From assembly GCA_019054805.1 (NCBI GenBank), contig JAHQIY010000004.1, forward strand, positions 5,332,001 through 5,396,000: a stretch of 64,000 nucleotides of DNA, read 5' to 3'. The translations under genes and the position numbers were made by a program. The DNA is from Brachionus manjavacas. Its lineage: Eukaryota > Rotifera > Eurotatoria > Ploima > Brachionidae. This document shows, piece by piece, positions 34,525 to 46,312 of this stretch. The notes beneath the pieces are model-generated. The model saw only the letters and a list, made by a program, of their open reading frames with translations. It ran no database searches and was not told the origin of the DNA. Position 1 is the stretch's first letter. Each line of letters opens with the position of its first letter.

Positions 34525-34823
34525 AAAGACAAATTTTCAAAATCCAGATTGAGGTATCCAAATTATGGCTTTAAATTATATTTTAGTATTAATTGGAATA
34601 TATTATAACTATTATTATACATCGAAACCAAGTTAAAATTTGTATTGCAAAATTTCAAATTATTGATTTAGATTTAAATTTTACTCAAGAAAAGAATTCA
34701 TGTAATTTTTTTCTTAATTAAAGATTAAAAAATCATCCTCAATAAAGTTTTGTCATTTAAAAAAATTGCTAAACAATTTAAAACTTTTATTTAAATCTAA
34801 GACTAAAAATTTTGATTTGAATT
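34525..34823 (+). repeat. Direct repeat, right copy (~295 bp)
   Basis: Partner of 31533-31826. The shared block begins near AAAGACAAAT and ends at AAAAATTTTGATTT; beyond both ends the sequences differ. Confidence 0.85.
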
Positions 34824-35860
34824 TACATTTGAAATTCAAGCATTAAGTACTAAAAATTGTAAACATTATCACAAATTCTCCATTTGAAAGGCATTATATT
34901 GAATTGGATATTCTTCACTTTTACACGATAAAAATAAAAGATGATCAATTCCTTTTTTTTAATTTCAGATACTGTTATTAGTTATTAACCTTTTTTTTAA
35001 TCATCTTATGTCTTGATACTTTAATTATTGAGGCTTGAAATATAAAAAAAATTTATTTTTAGACTATTTAAGTTAAAACATTTTAAATAATTTCAAAAGA
35101 AATAAAAAAAGCAACAAAATTAATCAATTTTTAGATTTCTATTGATTTTGCGTTTATTTAATTAAATCTTCGATATGATCAATCTAGGATCATATCTAAA
35201 CTCGGAAGACATAGACATCAATACTGTATTTTGTTTTGCTCAAGTCTATTCTGGAGGCCGACCAAGTTAGAGAAAAGTCTTTAGATATCAATTTTTTTTG
35301 TAATTCTTAAAAATAATTAGGTAGAACAATAATAATAATTAGATAGATCAGTTTATGGATATTTTTTCCAGCTTAAATCATTTAATATTGGCCTTTTGTT
35401 AAAGTTAATTTTAGAATTGAATAATTTCTTAGTTATTGTTTTCAAAGTTGAGCATCAATTTAGAAAAATAGAATTTTTGAAAAAATGATTAAATAGATCT
35501 TAAAATTTAAATGTTTTTAAAACTAATGAAATTTTGTATGTTTAAATAATATTAATCGCTTTTCATCAATATAATTTTTTTTACATTACTTCAACTGATG
35601 TAAAAACAAATGTATTTTAAAATTTAAAATAATCCTTCTTTGTCCACAATTTTAATGAAAATTGTTAAATTTAAATTTAAAAAAAAACCGAAATAATAGA
35701 AAAAAATTCTAAACTATTTAAATAAAGACAAAAATGTTTACCATTAACCTAAAAACTTTAAATTGCATATTTTTCAAAATTTTCAAAACTTTTTTGCAGC
35801 TTTATTCAAAAAATTTTTGATTTTTTGAATAAAAATCAGCGATAGCTTAATATTACAAAA
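34824..35860. other. Upstream region of the uS2m gene, nothing recognised
   Basis: No coding segment seen. A slightly less AT-rich patch near 35195-35270 resembles transposon debris but cannot be assigned. Confidence 0.4.
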
Positions 35861-36713
35861 ATGTTGAATTTTGGCAGAAATATTCCCGTTTTATTTACCA
35901 AATTGTCAATCAAAAGGTCTCACTCATTCTATAATTTCAATTCCAGTATTCACTTATCGACGACGAAAAAACAAATAGATCAAAAAGTTAATGAAAACCA
36001 GGAAAAAGTGATATATCCTTTACAACATGAAGATTTTTTGCAAGTTAATGAAATGGTTAAACTGGAAGATCTATTCAAGTAAAAGAAAAATAATTTTTAT
36101 GCTTAATGAAAATTTTATTTTTATTTTTTTATCAAGAGCAAGATGCCATTATGGTCACCATAATGGATTACGATGTCCGTGGATGAATGAATTTATATTT
36201 GGTACTAGGATAAATACAGATATAATTGACTTAGAACAAACAGTACCCATGATGAAAAGTGCTTTAAATTTTATTGGGCATATAGCGTTTAAGAAGGGCG
36301 TTATTTTATTTCTTTCACGTTATGCTCAACATATACCTCTCATTGAACAGACAGCCTATGAAGTTGGTGAATTTTCGCATTGTAAACCATGGAAAAATGG
36401 AACATTCACTGATTCAACCAGACGCTTCGGATCTGTTATTCGTTTGCCTGATTTATGCATTTTTTTTCACACACATGATAAATTAAATGAAACCCACGGC
36501 GCAGTATTAGAAACAGCTAAAATGATGATACCAACTGTGGCAATTTGTGATTCGGATGTTGATCCAAGTCAAATAACGTATCCTATTCCGGCAAACGATG
36601 ACACGCTTGTGTCTCAAATTCTTTATACAAGCTTGATAAAAGAAGTAATTGTGAAAGCTAAAAAAAAAAGACAAGAACTTGAGAATCAAGGTTATATAAT
36701 TAAGTATGAATAA
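35861..36713 (+). CDS. MRPS2: Mitochondrial small-subunit ribosomal protein uS2m (2 exons, 264 aa)
   Basis: Exons 35861-36078 and 36137-36713 are joined across a 58-bp GT/AG intron. The first about 30 residues are basic and Ser-rich with few acids, as in mitochondrial targeting peptides. The body is uS2: ARCHYGHHNGLRCPWMNEFIFGTR, IDLEQTV, ALNFIGHIAFKKGVILFLSR, WKNGTFTDS, LPDLCIFFHTHD, HGAVLETAKMMIPTVAICDSDVDPSQITYPIPANDD, the last block being the uS2 signature. The protein acts in the mitochondrial 28S ribosomal subunit. Reading through the intron gives a second, longer apparent ORF starting at 36027, which is an artefact. An AATAAA overlaps the stop region. Confidence 0.93.
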
Positions 36714-37240
36714 ATAAATAGTAAAGTTGAAAAATTTTAATTCTATTATCTAAATTCAATTGAAATTAAAGAAAACAAATATTTTCTTGTTTAATTCAAT
36801 TCATATGATTTTTTTAAATTAATATTTGATCAGTTTTGAAAAAAAGAAGCTAGTTAAATGTGTTTTTTTTTAATTTTTTAAGATTTATAAACTCAACCAA
36901 CAATTGAATACAAGTTGTGTTAAAAAAAGTAAATATTATTAAATAAAATTTTAGATTCAGTTAATTTTGTCTAAAATTCATTTATAAAATAACAAATTTT
37001 GATCAGGATCATTATGCGCAAAAAATATGGGCAAAAAAATTGAAAAATCAGGTAGACTTTTAATTCATTAAAAATTTTATTTTGAAATGTGTTAATATAT
37101 AAAGATATTAAAATAATTTTATTTTTTTAATTGTCATTTTTTAAAATATATGAAGTGTCTTAGTGAAGAATATGTTCTTTTTAAAAAAGAAAAAATTTTA
37201 TGTATAACAAATTGTTTAAACAAATCCACTTATTTTTTAA
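36714..37240. other. Intergenic between uS2m and a LINE relic
   Basis: AT-rich, nothing recognised. Confidence 0.4.
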
Positions 37241-37249
37241 GTGAAGCGC

Positions 37250-38600
37250 GGAAACAATTATTTACTCAAAAATTTTGAGTCAAAATTCCTTTTGTATCTC
37301 TTTTTAGAAATTAGTCAATTCCAAGCATATAGATGTTCTTCTCTTAAGGTAGCTTTTAATAAGCTTACATCTGAGCTACACTTCAATCTAAAAGAATTTT
37401 GGAACCAAAATTGGCTCGAGTTCATAAATAAAACAGGAAAAATCCACTGTCAAGTAGGCCTTTTTGGAGGAAAATGATTAAGTTCAGATCAAAAAATGCT
37501 CAAGACCAATTCAGTCAATTTTTAAAGATGTTGAAGAATTTACCTATGGAGACTTAATCTGAAAAAGCCAAGTCTTTAACATGAGTTTGGAACCAGATCA
37601 AGTCCCAAAAACCTGGAAAATAGAAAGTATAGCCATGATACCTAAAAAATCTTCTCTCACACAAAACCCTAATAATTGCTGTCCAGTTAGTGTGACAAGA
37701 AAGTTACTTGAACGTATTATTTACACTAGAATAAATAGTTTTCTCGAGAACAATAAATTAATTATTCGTGAGCAATCAGGATTTAGAAAACATAGACGCA
37801 CTGTTTGAATCTATATTTTCTTATTCAAAAAGTTCTAGTGTCTTTCAATAGAAAGAAAAAAGTATGTTTTCTATATTTGACATTTCTAAAGCTTTTGATA
37901 GAGTTTGGTACAATGGACTAATTTACAAGCTAATTAGAATTAATCTACCTCCTTATCTTATTTATTGGATAAGACCGTTTTTGCATTTTGGACCTTTTAA
38001 AGTAAATATGAATGGTCATCTAACTGATCAATACCCTTTTAAAGCAGCAGTTCCACAAGGGCCAGTATTACGTCCACTTCTTTTTTATAAATGACAAACA
38101 AAAAAGAAACAAAACAAACTGCCAATACTCTTTTCTTTTTGCAGATGATTTGGCTACCTTATTTACTTTTAAAAAGATATGAAATTTTGAAAAAGTGATT
38201 AATAAGTATCTAAAAGAAGTTGAATTATGGCTTTTCAAATGGAAAATGAAAATTTCTATTGAAAAGTCATGTTACATGATCTTTGAGAAAAAAACTAAAT
38301 TTTTAATCAATCTTGACCTTAAAATTAATGGTAACAATTTAAATAATGAAGAAAAAGTCAAATTCTTAGGTATCACATTGGACTCAAGACTTATTTTTGG
38401 TCCAATGGTAGATGAACTAAAAGAGCTCTGTAATTCAAGACTGATTATAATAAAATATCTTTCAAATAAGAAATGGGGTTTAAACCAAAAACCTTAGGTA
38501 ATCTTTACAAATCTTTGATGGGATCAATCTTTGGTTATTCTATTCCTTGTTTAAATGAATGTGAACAATTTAGTTTTTGATCAAAAATTGTTGAATTAAA
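37250..38600 (+). mobile_element. LINE relic: linker and most of the reverse transcriptase
   Basis: Ordered, frame-broken pieces of LINE ORF2: the linker (NQNWLEFINKTGK, then in a shifted frame FGGK.IKFRSK), IESIAMIPKKSS...LLERIIYTRINSFLENN with QSGFRKHRRT, SIFDISKAFDRVWYNGLIYKLI, AAVPQGPVLRPLLFYK, a shifted LFADDLA, then WLFKWKMKISIEKSCYMIFEKK and VKFLGITLDSRLIFG. This is the Jockey/CR1-group RT order. It shares family features with the copies at 29690, 46806 and 48200. Multiple frameshifts; inactive. Confidence 0.85.
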
Positions 38601-38945
38601 TTATATTTTTTTAATTGTGATTGTAATTGATTCACTATAAATTTGAGTGAATCACTCACACTTATTGTTTAATTGCACTGCAATCACACTCACACTCAAA
38701 ATTACCAAATCTTTAAAAAAACTTGTAATGCAAAAGCAATTAGAAGTAAAAAGAAAAATATTTTAAGTAAAATAAATTTTTTACAGAATTTTTTATAGAT
38801 GAATCACAGCAGGAACACTGTGAAACAAAATAAAACTTGTGCAAACAAAAAAAAAGTATTTAAAGTTTTTTTCATTAGGCTTGACTTTGAATTTAGGACT
38901 TATGAACAACTGTGAGCAAAACAAATACAAAAAAAGATTTAATTA

Positions 38946-38982
38946 AATAAATATTTAAATAAATAAATAAATAAATAAATAA
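38946..38982. repeat. (AAAT)n microsatellite
   Basis: About seven tandem AAAT units. Confidence 0.85.
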
Positions 38983-39540
38983 CTAACCGGTTAAAAGAGA
39001 AATTAACTTTAATTCAATGATTATTAAAAATCAGTCTTTGTATTGTCTTAGTAGCCAAATTTTTTTTCTATTATTTTTTTTCAATAAAAAAAAGGTAAAG
39101 CTTGAAATGATTCTCTTCTTAAAGATTTATTTTAAAATGATTACTTTAATTTTTTTACTTATTGTTATGTACTAAAACAAAATCTTTATCAAGATGTTAG
39201 AAAGTATGAGATTATAAACAATAAATATACTCGTTTTTTAATTTACTATAAAATTAAAAATTCAGTAATAATTTTATTTTAAATTTTAAATTATTTAAAA
39301 CATTAAATTTTTGGGGAATTAAAAATAAAATTTTTCTAAAATATTTAAACTTATTAAATATATTTCATTTAATTTCTTTACAGAAAATATATTTATATAT
39401 TTAAAAAAATTAAAAGATAAAATAATTATAAAAATAATATTTATTCATAAATTAGCCTCCATTAAGGAATATAACAAAATTAATGAACAATTAATGAAAT
39501 AATTTTTTTTTCCATTAATTTGCTTTCTTTCTTAGATTAA

Positions 39541-39588
39541 GACGAAATTATTAAAAAAAAAATAGACGAAATTATTAAAAAAAAAATA
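39541..39588. repeat. Two tandem copies of a 24-bp unit
   Basis: GACGAAATTATTAAA plus an A-run and ATA occurs twice head to tail without change. Confidence 0.8.
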
Positions 39589-40492
39589 ATGAATTGTTTT
39601 ATGATTATCAACTAAAGCATGACAGAGCTTAATAGCGATAACCGAAAAATTTCAATCAAATTTGGAATTATTTTGATAAAAATTATGTTACCATAGTAGA
39701 TAAAAAATCTGATTGTTATTAGTTGATAAATGTATACTTATTTGAACCTTTTAGAAAAACTCTTTTTTAAATCTATTATCATTTTAAAATTTTATTTATT
39801 ATTATTATTGTATTTCTAAAGCTCATCTTATTTTTTACCATTAATATTATTTTATCAATTTCAAGCAAAAATCGTGAGTTCAAAATTTTAAATCTTTTTA
39901 ATTAACCTTATAATAATTGAGACCAATCTATTAATGATTAAGATAATTTTCTCGATTTTTAACTGCTCTATAATAAATGAATTTTTTTAATTGAAATTAT
40001 TAATGAACAATTTCATATTACCAAATAATTGCATCCGTTTGTACAATATTGAAATTGATGACAGATTTAAGCCTTTAAGAATTTAAAAATTTTAAAGCTT
40101 TAATTTTCTGAGGAATCACTAGAAGAAAAAAAAAGGAGACAAGACCTTTGAGAACGAAAATAAAAATTAATCACAAGAAAGCATTGAATATAGTTGTGAA
40201 GTTAGAATATGAATATTAAATTAAGCTGCCATTTTTGAATAATCACAGAATTATTTTGCTTAAATCCATTTTTTTGCATTTAACTCCGATATTAATTTTC
40301 AGAGTGATGTAAATTTTTGAATTTAAATTCAAAAATTAATTTTATCAGATTTAAATGTTTTCAAAGATTTTTTTCTCTAAAATTAAATTTTAAAATTAGT
40401 CACTATGAACGACAAAAATTAAATTAAGCGCATAGAGTTATATCAAATTTTCAAGTAAAAATTTTGTACAAGAGGATTTTCTAAAATTTGAA

Positions 40493-42202
40493 ATGTCTCA
40501 AATCGACGGTCTAAAAATCGAAGAAGATAATAAGATAGCCTTTACAATTTTAAACGAATTAGAATTCCTAGAAGAACGAGAGTCTATCAAACTAACTGAG
40601 CTTTTTGACAGTCTTATTGCTACTTTCTTAGAAGAAAATCAAGCTAAAGAAATAAAAGTTGAACTAGAATCAAACTACAATGGCCTTAAATTTGGTCAAG
40701 ATTTTGAAGAAGGTGATTTCAAGCAAATGCTCAAGGACTTTCGCTCCAATAGACCCCTTCACGCTTTGTATGCCGCCAAAATAATTGATGAATCAATCAA
40801 ACTTCTCAAAAAATTACCCAATATATGTGAATTTTCATTAAATGAAAACGATGAATGCATTGTTGTTGGCGACTTACATGGTCACTTTGATGATCTACTG
40901 AGCATACTAAATCGCTTTAACATTCCAGGAAAATACTACTTTTTTGTTTTCAATGGCGATTGGGTCGACAGAGGCGAAAAACAGATTGAAGTTGTCCTTG
41001 CATTGCTATACTCATTTGTTTTGTATCCTAATCGAGTATTTCTAAACCGAGGTAATCACGAAGATCGAGCTCAGAACAGCCACATGAACTACAAACCATG
41101 TCTTAAGATCGCCACACTCAAATACTTTGGCAAATATGGTTCTTTTGTCTATAACAAATTTGATGAGCTTTTCAGCAATCTCCCATTCGCCACAATCGTG
41201 AACAACAAAATTACCAAACAACGGTACTTTGTGGTCCATGGTGGAATCAATGACTCTCTTAATCTGAAAAAAATTCAACTTTTGGACAGAACTAAATTCG
41301 GCTCGATTTGCAGACCGGCAAAGCTAAGCAAGGACTCATTGGAATTTCGATATTTAAAAGATGTTGTTGACATGCTTTGGAGTGATCCACAAACAACTTC
41401 CAAAGGTATCGGATTTAATAATGTGAGAAATATTGGAAAATTTTATGGATCAGATGTGACCAAAAAATTTTTGTCAGAAAATAATTTAAACCTAATAATA
41501 CGATCTCATGAGTGCAAGCAAAAGGGACATGATATTGGCCATGATGGTAAAGTAATAACAGTTTTTAGTGCATCTAATTATAATATGGGAAATTCGGGAT
41601 CTATTGTGAAAATATCGACCAAAAAAACTAAAATAGATTTGCTTACATATAATTCTTCAAAAATTAGCGATGAATTAAAGGTAGTAGACAACAATCTGAC
41701 ATTGGCAATTAAAAAGCTCAGATCTCATCTTTATGAGTTCAAAGATAAAATTTTAAGTGAATGCTCTAAGTTAGATATGAACAATAGTGGATTGATAAAA
41801 ACTAAAGATTTGGTATTTATACTCTCTAATACGGTTCCTAACATACCATATGAGAATATTAAGGATAGACTTTGTGAATGTGATGACTCGACCAGCACTG
41901 CCAAATATGCAACATTATTCAGTCATGTACATACTAGTTCCAAGTACGAATTGATTCCTGACTCAATAACTAATAATTTTAATATGTTGGTCTCGGTTTT
42001 TAATATGATTGATTCGGACAATAATGGTTTTATTACAAAGGACGAATTTAAAAAAGCTTGTGGCATTATTTTTAATTATTTGGGAACAAGTTTTTCCGAA
42101 AATGAAATTATTGAATTTATTAATTTTATGGACAAAAATAAAGATGGTAAAATTGATTTAAAAGAATTTAATGAGGCATTTACAATAGCTTGTTCAAAAT
42201 GA
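40493..42202 (+). CDS. PPEF-type serine/threonine protein phosphatase with EF hands (569 aa, intronless)
   Basis: Single open frame from ATG 40493 to TGA 42202. The catalytic domain (about 105-375) has all PPP-family metal and phosphate motifs: GDLHG at 126-130, GDWVDRG at 155-161, RGNHED around 186-191, VVHGG at 247-251, a LLWSDP-like MLWSDP, and IRSHECK. C-terminal EF hands follow: a degenerate DMNNSGLIKTKDL loop, then canonical DSDNNGFITKDEF and DKNKDGKIDLKEF loops. This layout is that of PPEF/rdgC phosphatases, which in animals dephosphorylate photoreceptor GPCRs or act as Ca2+-responsive phosphatases. An N-terminal IQ motif is not obvious. The intronless state is notable among the spliced genes here. 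A broken copy lies at 1866-2170. Confidence 0.92.
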   Translation: MSQIDGLKIEEDNKIAFTILNELEFLEERESIKLTELFDSLIATFLEENQAKEIKVELESNYNGLKFGQDFEEGDFKQMLKDFRSNRPLHALYAAKIIDESIKLLKKLPNICEFSLNENDECIVVGDLHGHFDDLLSILNRFNIPGKYYFFVFNGDWVDRGEKQIEVVLALLYSFVLYPNRVFLNRGNHEDRAQNSHMNYKPCLKIATLKYFGKYGSFVYNKFDELFSNLPFATIVNNKITKQRYFVVHGGINDSLNLKKIQLLDRTKFGSICRPAKLSKDSLEFRYLKDVVDMLWSDPQTTSKGIGFNNVRNIGKFYGSDVTKKFLSENNLNLIIRSHECKQKGHDIGHDGKVITVFSASNYNMGNSGSIVKISTKKTKIDLLTYNSSKISDELKVVDNNLTLAIKKLRSHLYEFKDKILSECSKLDMNNSGLIKTKDLVFILSNTVPNIPYENIKDRLCECDDSTSTAKYATLFSHVHTSSKYELIPDSITNNFNMLVSVFNMIDSDNNGFITKDEFKKACGIIFNYLGTSFSENEIIEFINFMDKNKDGKIDLKEFNEAFTIACSK

Positions 42203-44038
42203 AGTAATTTGATTCTGGTTGTATTTAAAAAATTTTGATTAGTAAAATTATTCAATTCAGAGAATTCAACTCTTATTGACATTTGCATGATTTTGAAACA
42301 AAAAATCCAGATTTTGTAAATTAAAAAAAAGTAAAATTTCTTTTCAAAATAAAAATTTTCAAAGAGTAAACCGAAAAAAATTTATTTTTAAGCAGATTAT
42401 AAAAATTTCTTTGAAATTTATAATTTTGAAATTTTCAATTTTTTCTATTGATATTTGAGGTTTTTTCGAAATCGAAAAGAAGTGCTTCGCAAACTTATAC
42501 CTTTGGCACTTTAATAAGGTGAATGCATGATCTCTTAAAGAACTGATCTTTAAATTCTTCCAGTTAATAATCTTATAATAATTTTCAGGGACTTTTAAGA
42601 TGAACTAATACAAGATATATTAATTCAAGATAAACTAAATATGAGCATTGTAGTAAAATGATCAAACTGTATATATAACTTGTAATTTATAGAGAAGAAA
42701 ATTATTGTTTTTTTCTAAAGTAATTTTAATTAAAGTGCTTAATTAAATACTTAGCTTATTATTCTCACACTCTGCCTCTACTATACAATTAATAAATTTA
42801 AATTTTTTCGAATCATGCATTTAAGTTACATAGAAATAAATTTTCTTTGTAAGATACGCTAGTATATCTTACAAATTACTTTTACTTCGAAATTCATTAT
42901 TTTTATTAGATTTAATGGAAAATATTGCATCCTTTTAAATCATAATAAAAATTAAATTAAAATTGAAAATTGAAACGATTCAAACCCTTTATAATATTAG
43001 ATGCTTGATAGGATCTCAAGTAAATGCTTTAGCAAATTTCAACGATTTTTCTATATAATTTTTTTAAATATTTTTTAGAGTTTAATTTTTTTCCCTAGGA
43101 AAAATTACGTGGCATATTTTTCCTTTGAATATGATAATTTTACAGTCTAATGATCAAAGTTATGAAATTTGAAAATTAAAGTGAGGTTGCAATTCGATAA
43201 TTTAAACTCATGTTTTTAACAATTCCATACCATAATTTTGAAGTTGGGAGTAAACCAGATTTATTTTAAAAAAATTACGTGCCTTTCCATGACTCAATCG
43301 GAATCTCTTAGTGTCCTAAGTTATTATACCTAGCTCGACTAGGCAAACATTTACACCAATTTTTTAATTCGTTTTTATCAAATATAGTTATGTTAGAAAA
43401 GTGTGTTTAGATTACTCTTAAAAAATCAATTTTTGAATTATTTTTTGTTCAATATGTTTTATGAATTTAAGACGTCTATAACCCCTTAATATACATGATA
43501 GAGTAAGAATAAAAAAAAGGAGTTAGCTTATTTTTTTAATAATTAGTTTTTTTTTAATTTTATTTAATAATAATTATAATGATGAAATCTGTGCACATGA
43601 TTTTATCCAATTTTTTTTCACAAGAATATATTTTAAAAAAATATTTTGTTCTTGAACACCCGATTGAAAAGAATACTTTTGAAAGAGTTTTTGTCGATAT
43701 GGTGATACCGTAAAATTGGGAAAAGCTTGAGATTTTCGTGAAAAATTATTTATTTGAATTTTTGATTTAATTCAGCGCTACAAATTAAAATTAACGAAAA
43801 ATAAGAAAAAATAATTATTTTATTTTTAATTTTTTCAAAAAACTCAAACGAACGGGGAATCCGATATAACAAGGATTTCCCTAATTTTAAGTCATTAATT
43901 TTTTTAATGAAAAGTAAATTTAACATTTTTTTTCAATATTTTTTTACAGTATTTTCATTTTAAAAATCTTAGTAACTAAATGAAATCACAAAATAAAAGA
44001 TTAAATTTCTATCTTAAAATGAATAGATTTTTACGATA
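42203..44038. other. Intergenic between PPEF and STELLO-like genes
   Basis: No gene seen. A short perfect hairpin (TTTGTAAGATA ... TATCTTACAAA) lies at about 42847-42876. Otherwise AT-rich with no repeats recognised. Confidence 0.45.
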
Positions 44039-46312
44039 ATGATACCTAAGCTGAACAAACAAGACTATGTCCGCTTATTTTATTTATTAATAATTACTTT
44101 ATTAGTTTTTTCATCAATTAAATTATTGAATAATAATGAATTTTCCATTTCCAAAACAATCAAAGTTTCTTCAATAAACAAAGATTTCATATTAAAAAAA
44201 TGGATTGTGGTAACTTCAATATCTGAACCGACAGACCAATGTAAAAAATTAGCGAAAATAAATGGTTTTAAGTTATTGGTCATAGGGGACAAGAAAACTC
44301 CAGCAAACTGGATCTTAAAAAACACAATTTTTCTCTCAGTAAGCGAGCAAAAAAATCTTCAATTCAAAACTTTCTCTACAACTCCGTTGAATTCGTATAC
44401 TCGAAAAAATATTGGTTATTTATATGCAATACTGAATGGAGCAGAATACATTTATGATACTGATGATGATAATGCACCAACAATAGATCTAGATAAATAC
44501 TTTAAATTTAATGATACTGAATTTGGACTAATATATGACTGTCAGGTCTCTGGAAGAATCATCAACCCTTATGCTCATTTTGGACAGCCTCAGATATGGC
44601 CTAGAGGCTTTCCTTTAAATGCCATCAAAAATATCTATAATAATAGCTACGTCTCAGGACCTAGAAAAATGCCTTTAGTACAGCAGGGAGTTGTGAATGG
44701 TGATCCCGATGTTGACGCCATATTTCGATTGACCAAAAGTATGCAATACAGAAAAATTGATCTGTACTTTGACTCAAGTTCTCCATCGTTTCAAATTCCT
44801 TTGTATAAAATGTCGCCTTATAACTCTCAGAACACTCTAATTAGCTATGCAGGATTTTGGAGTTTGTATCTGCCACAGAGTGTTGAATTTAGACTAACTG
44901 ATATTTGGCGGTCCTATTGGGCTCAGAGACTTATGTGGCTCATCAACGAGACAATTAGTTTTAGTGGACCCAATGCCTATCAGATGAGGAATGCTCACAA
45001 TTATTTAAATGATTTCGAACAGGAAAAATCCATGTATTTGAAAACAGAAAATTTAATTAATTTTTTATTCGATTGGAAGTGCGCCCATTCAAGCTTTTAT
45101 GCTTGTATGATACAGCTGACCACTGACATGGCATCCCAGGGGTTTTGGGCTAAAAGTGAAATTAAATCAGTTAAAAATTGGATCGATGATCTAATTTTAG
45201 TTGGATATGTTGAGCCTAAAATAGTTAACTTTGAGAATAGATATTATGAAATGCTAAAATGTGAGCAAAAAATTGGCATATTTGATTATACCAGAATAAG
45301 ATATACTCCTAATTTTCAAAAATCAATTGAAAGCTTAAATTTTGAAACAGTTTCCAATGACTTGTCATCCAAAGCTCAATATTTTACCCAGTTTTGTAAA
45401 GATGTCGGTGTAAATTTGAACATAACCAAAAAAAATGAGAAACCTCTAAAATATAACATCACAATCTTAGTGACATTTAACAGAGATGCCTATGAAGACA
45501 ATATTATTATTTTAGACAAGCTTTATAGTCATCATTTTCAGAACGTTATTTTCTGTGGATCAAATATAATTAACAAATTAAGTTCATTTAGAGGAAAAAG
45601 TAAAAAATTTGATTCATTCACATTTATAGAAATGGTTGATTTTGGAATCGGAGGATACCACTATTTTTGTGCAAGCAAAGTGATTGAAATGGGTCTAAAA
45701 ACAGAGGGCATTTTGCTGCTAAGTGACGATGTTTTGCTTAAATTCTGGAATCTACACAATTTAGATCCGAAAAAAGTCTGGTTTCCAGCAGACTTGATTC
45801 TGAATATAAAAATGCGTCCAAATGAAGTAAAAAAATGGATGCATTGGCCAAATATTAATAAGATTATAAAAATGTGGAGGGATTTTGATATAGTTTTGCA
45901 AAAGAGTGAAAATGGCATAGAAAAAAAATACATAAAGAGTTTTTTGGAACAAATAAATCAGAATCAAGATCGTATTGAAAATATTACAAAAGTTAAATAT
46001 TGTGGATCGGATTTTTTCTATTTGCCTAGGGATAAATTCGAAATCGGCAACTTTTTTCTCACTAAATTTCGAAAATATGATGTTTTTTTGGAGCTTGCAG
46101 TTCCCATTGTTTTAGCAGGTATTGAAAGCAATAAAACATTGCAAATAATAAATGGACATTACGAGTGGGGTGGAGTTCCTCTAAGATTTAAAAAAATGTA
46201 TTCAAAGATTGATTTTTTCCATCCTTTTAAACTCAGCAAATTGAAACAAAAAGAAACCGCTTCAAATTTTTGTCTGTATTTTGTAAATAATTATATTAAC
46301 GACTCGTTATGA
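44039..46312 (+). CDS. STELLO/DUF288-like type II membrane glycosyltransferase-like protein (757 aa, intronless)
   Basis: One open frame. A short basic N-terminus is followed by a signal anchor (about 12-30, LFYLLIITLLVFSSI), so a Golgi type II topology is likely. The luminal part begins with the DUF288 signature: KWIVVTSISEPTDQCKKLA, then LLVIGDKKTPANW and, at 140-145, an acidic DTDDDN motif of the kind used for nucleotide-sugar/metal binding. GRIINPYAHFGQPQIWPRGFPL and the long C-terminal half (ITILVTFNRD..., LLLSDDVLLKFW, HWPN) also fit. In plants STELLO proteins support cellulose synthase assembly; animal homologues are little studied. Assignment to the family is firm; the reaction is not known. 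Confidence 0.85.
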   Translation: MIPKLNKQDYVRLFYLLIITLLVFSSIKLLNNNEFSISKTIKVSSINKDFILKKWIVVTSISEPTDQCKKLAKINGFKLLVIGDKKTPANWILKNTIFLSVSEQKNLQFKTFSTTPLNSYTRKNIGYLYAILNGAEYIYDTDDDNAPTIDLDKYFKFNDTEFGLIYDCQVSGRIINPYAHFGQPQIWPRGFPLNAIKNIYNNSYVSGPRKMPLVQQGVVNGDPDVDAIFRLTKSMQYRKIDLYFDSSSPSFQIPLYKMSPYNSQNTLISYAGFWSLYLPQSVEFRLTDIWRSYWAQRLMWLINETISFSGPNAYQMRNAHNYLNDFEQEKSMYLKTENLINFLFDWKCAHSSFYACMIQLTTDMASQGFWAKSEIKSVKNWIDDLILVGYVEPKIVNFENRYYEMLKCEQKIGIFDYTRIRYTPNFQKSIESLNFETVSNDLSSKAQYFTQFCKDVGVNLNITKKNEKPLKYNITILVTFNRDAYEDNIIILDKLYSHHFQNVIFCGSNIINKLSSFRGKSKKFDSFTFIEMVDFGIGGYHYFCASKVIEMGLKTEGILLLSDDVLLKFWNLHNLDPKKVWFPADLILNIKMRPNEVKKWMHWPNINKIIKMWRDFDIVLQKSENGIEKKYIKSFLEQINQNQDRIENITKVKYCGSDFFYLPRDKFEIGNFFLTKFRKYDVFLELAVPIVLAGIESNKTLQIINGHYEWGGVPLRFKKMYSKIDFFHPFKLSKLKQKETASNFCLYFVNNYINDSL

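Larger units (their letters stand above)
38601..40410. other. Intergenic with simple repeats
   Basis: No gene seen. Contains an (AAAT)n run at about 38946-38982 and a twice-repeated 24-bp unit at 39541-39588. The last about 80 bp (from 40411) match the sequence upstream of the PPEF pseudogene. Confidence 0.5.

Noticed and set aside
31533..34823. LTR retrotransposon with the two 295-bp repeats as LTRs
   Set aside because: No TG...CA ends, primer-binding site, polypurine tract or gag/pol between them; the interior is a host-like gene on the opposite strand.
36027..36143. ORF start that reads through the uS2m intron
   Set aside because: The reading before 36137 is intron sequence; the conserved uS2 frame needs the 36078/36137 splice.
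38640..38700. CACTCACACT-rich patch as a MITE
   Set aside because: Some inverted words (GTGAGTGA/TCACTCAC-like) are present but no paired ends or target duplication could be found.
42847..42876. Hairpin as a transcription terminator
   Set aside because: Stem-loop terminators of the bacterial kind are not expected in this eukaryotic DNA; the 11-bp hairpin is noted only as sequence.
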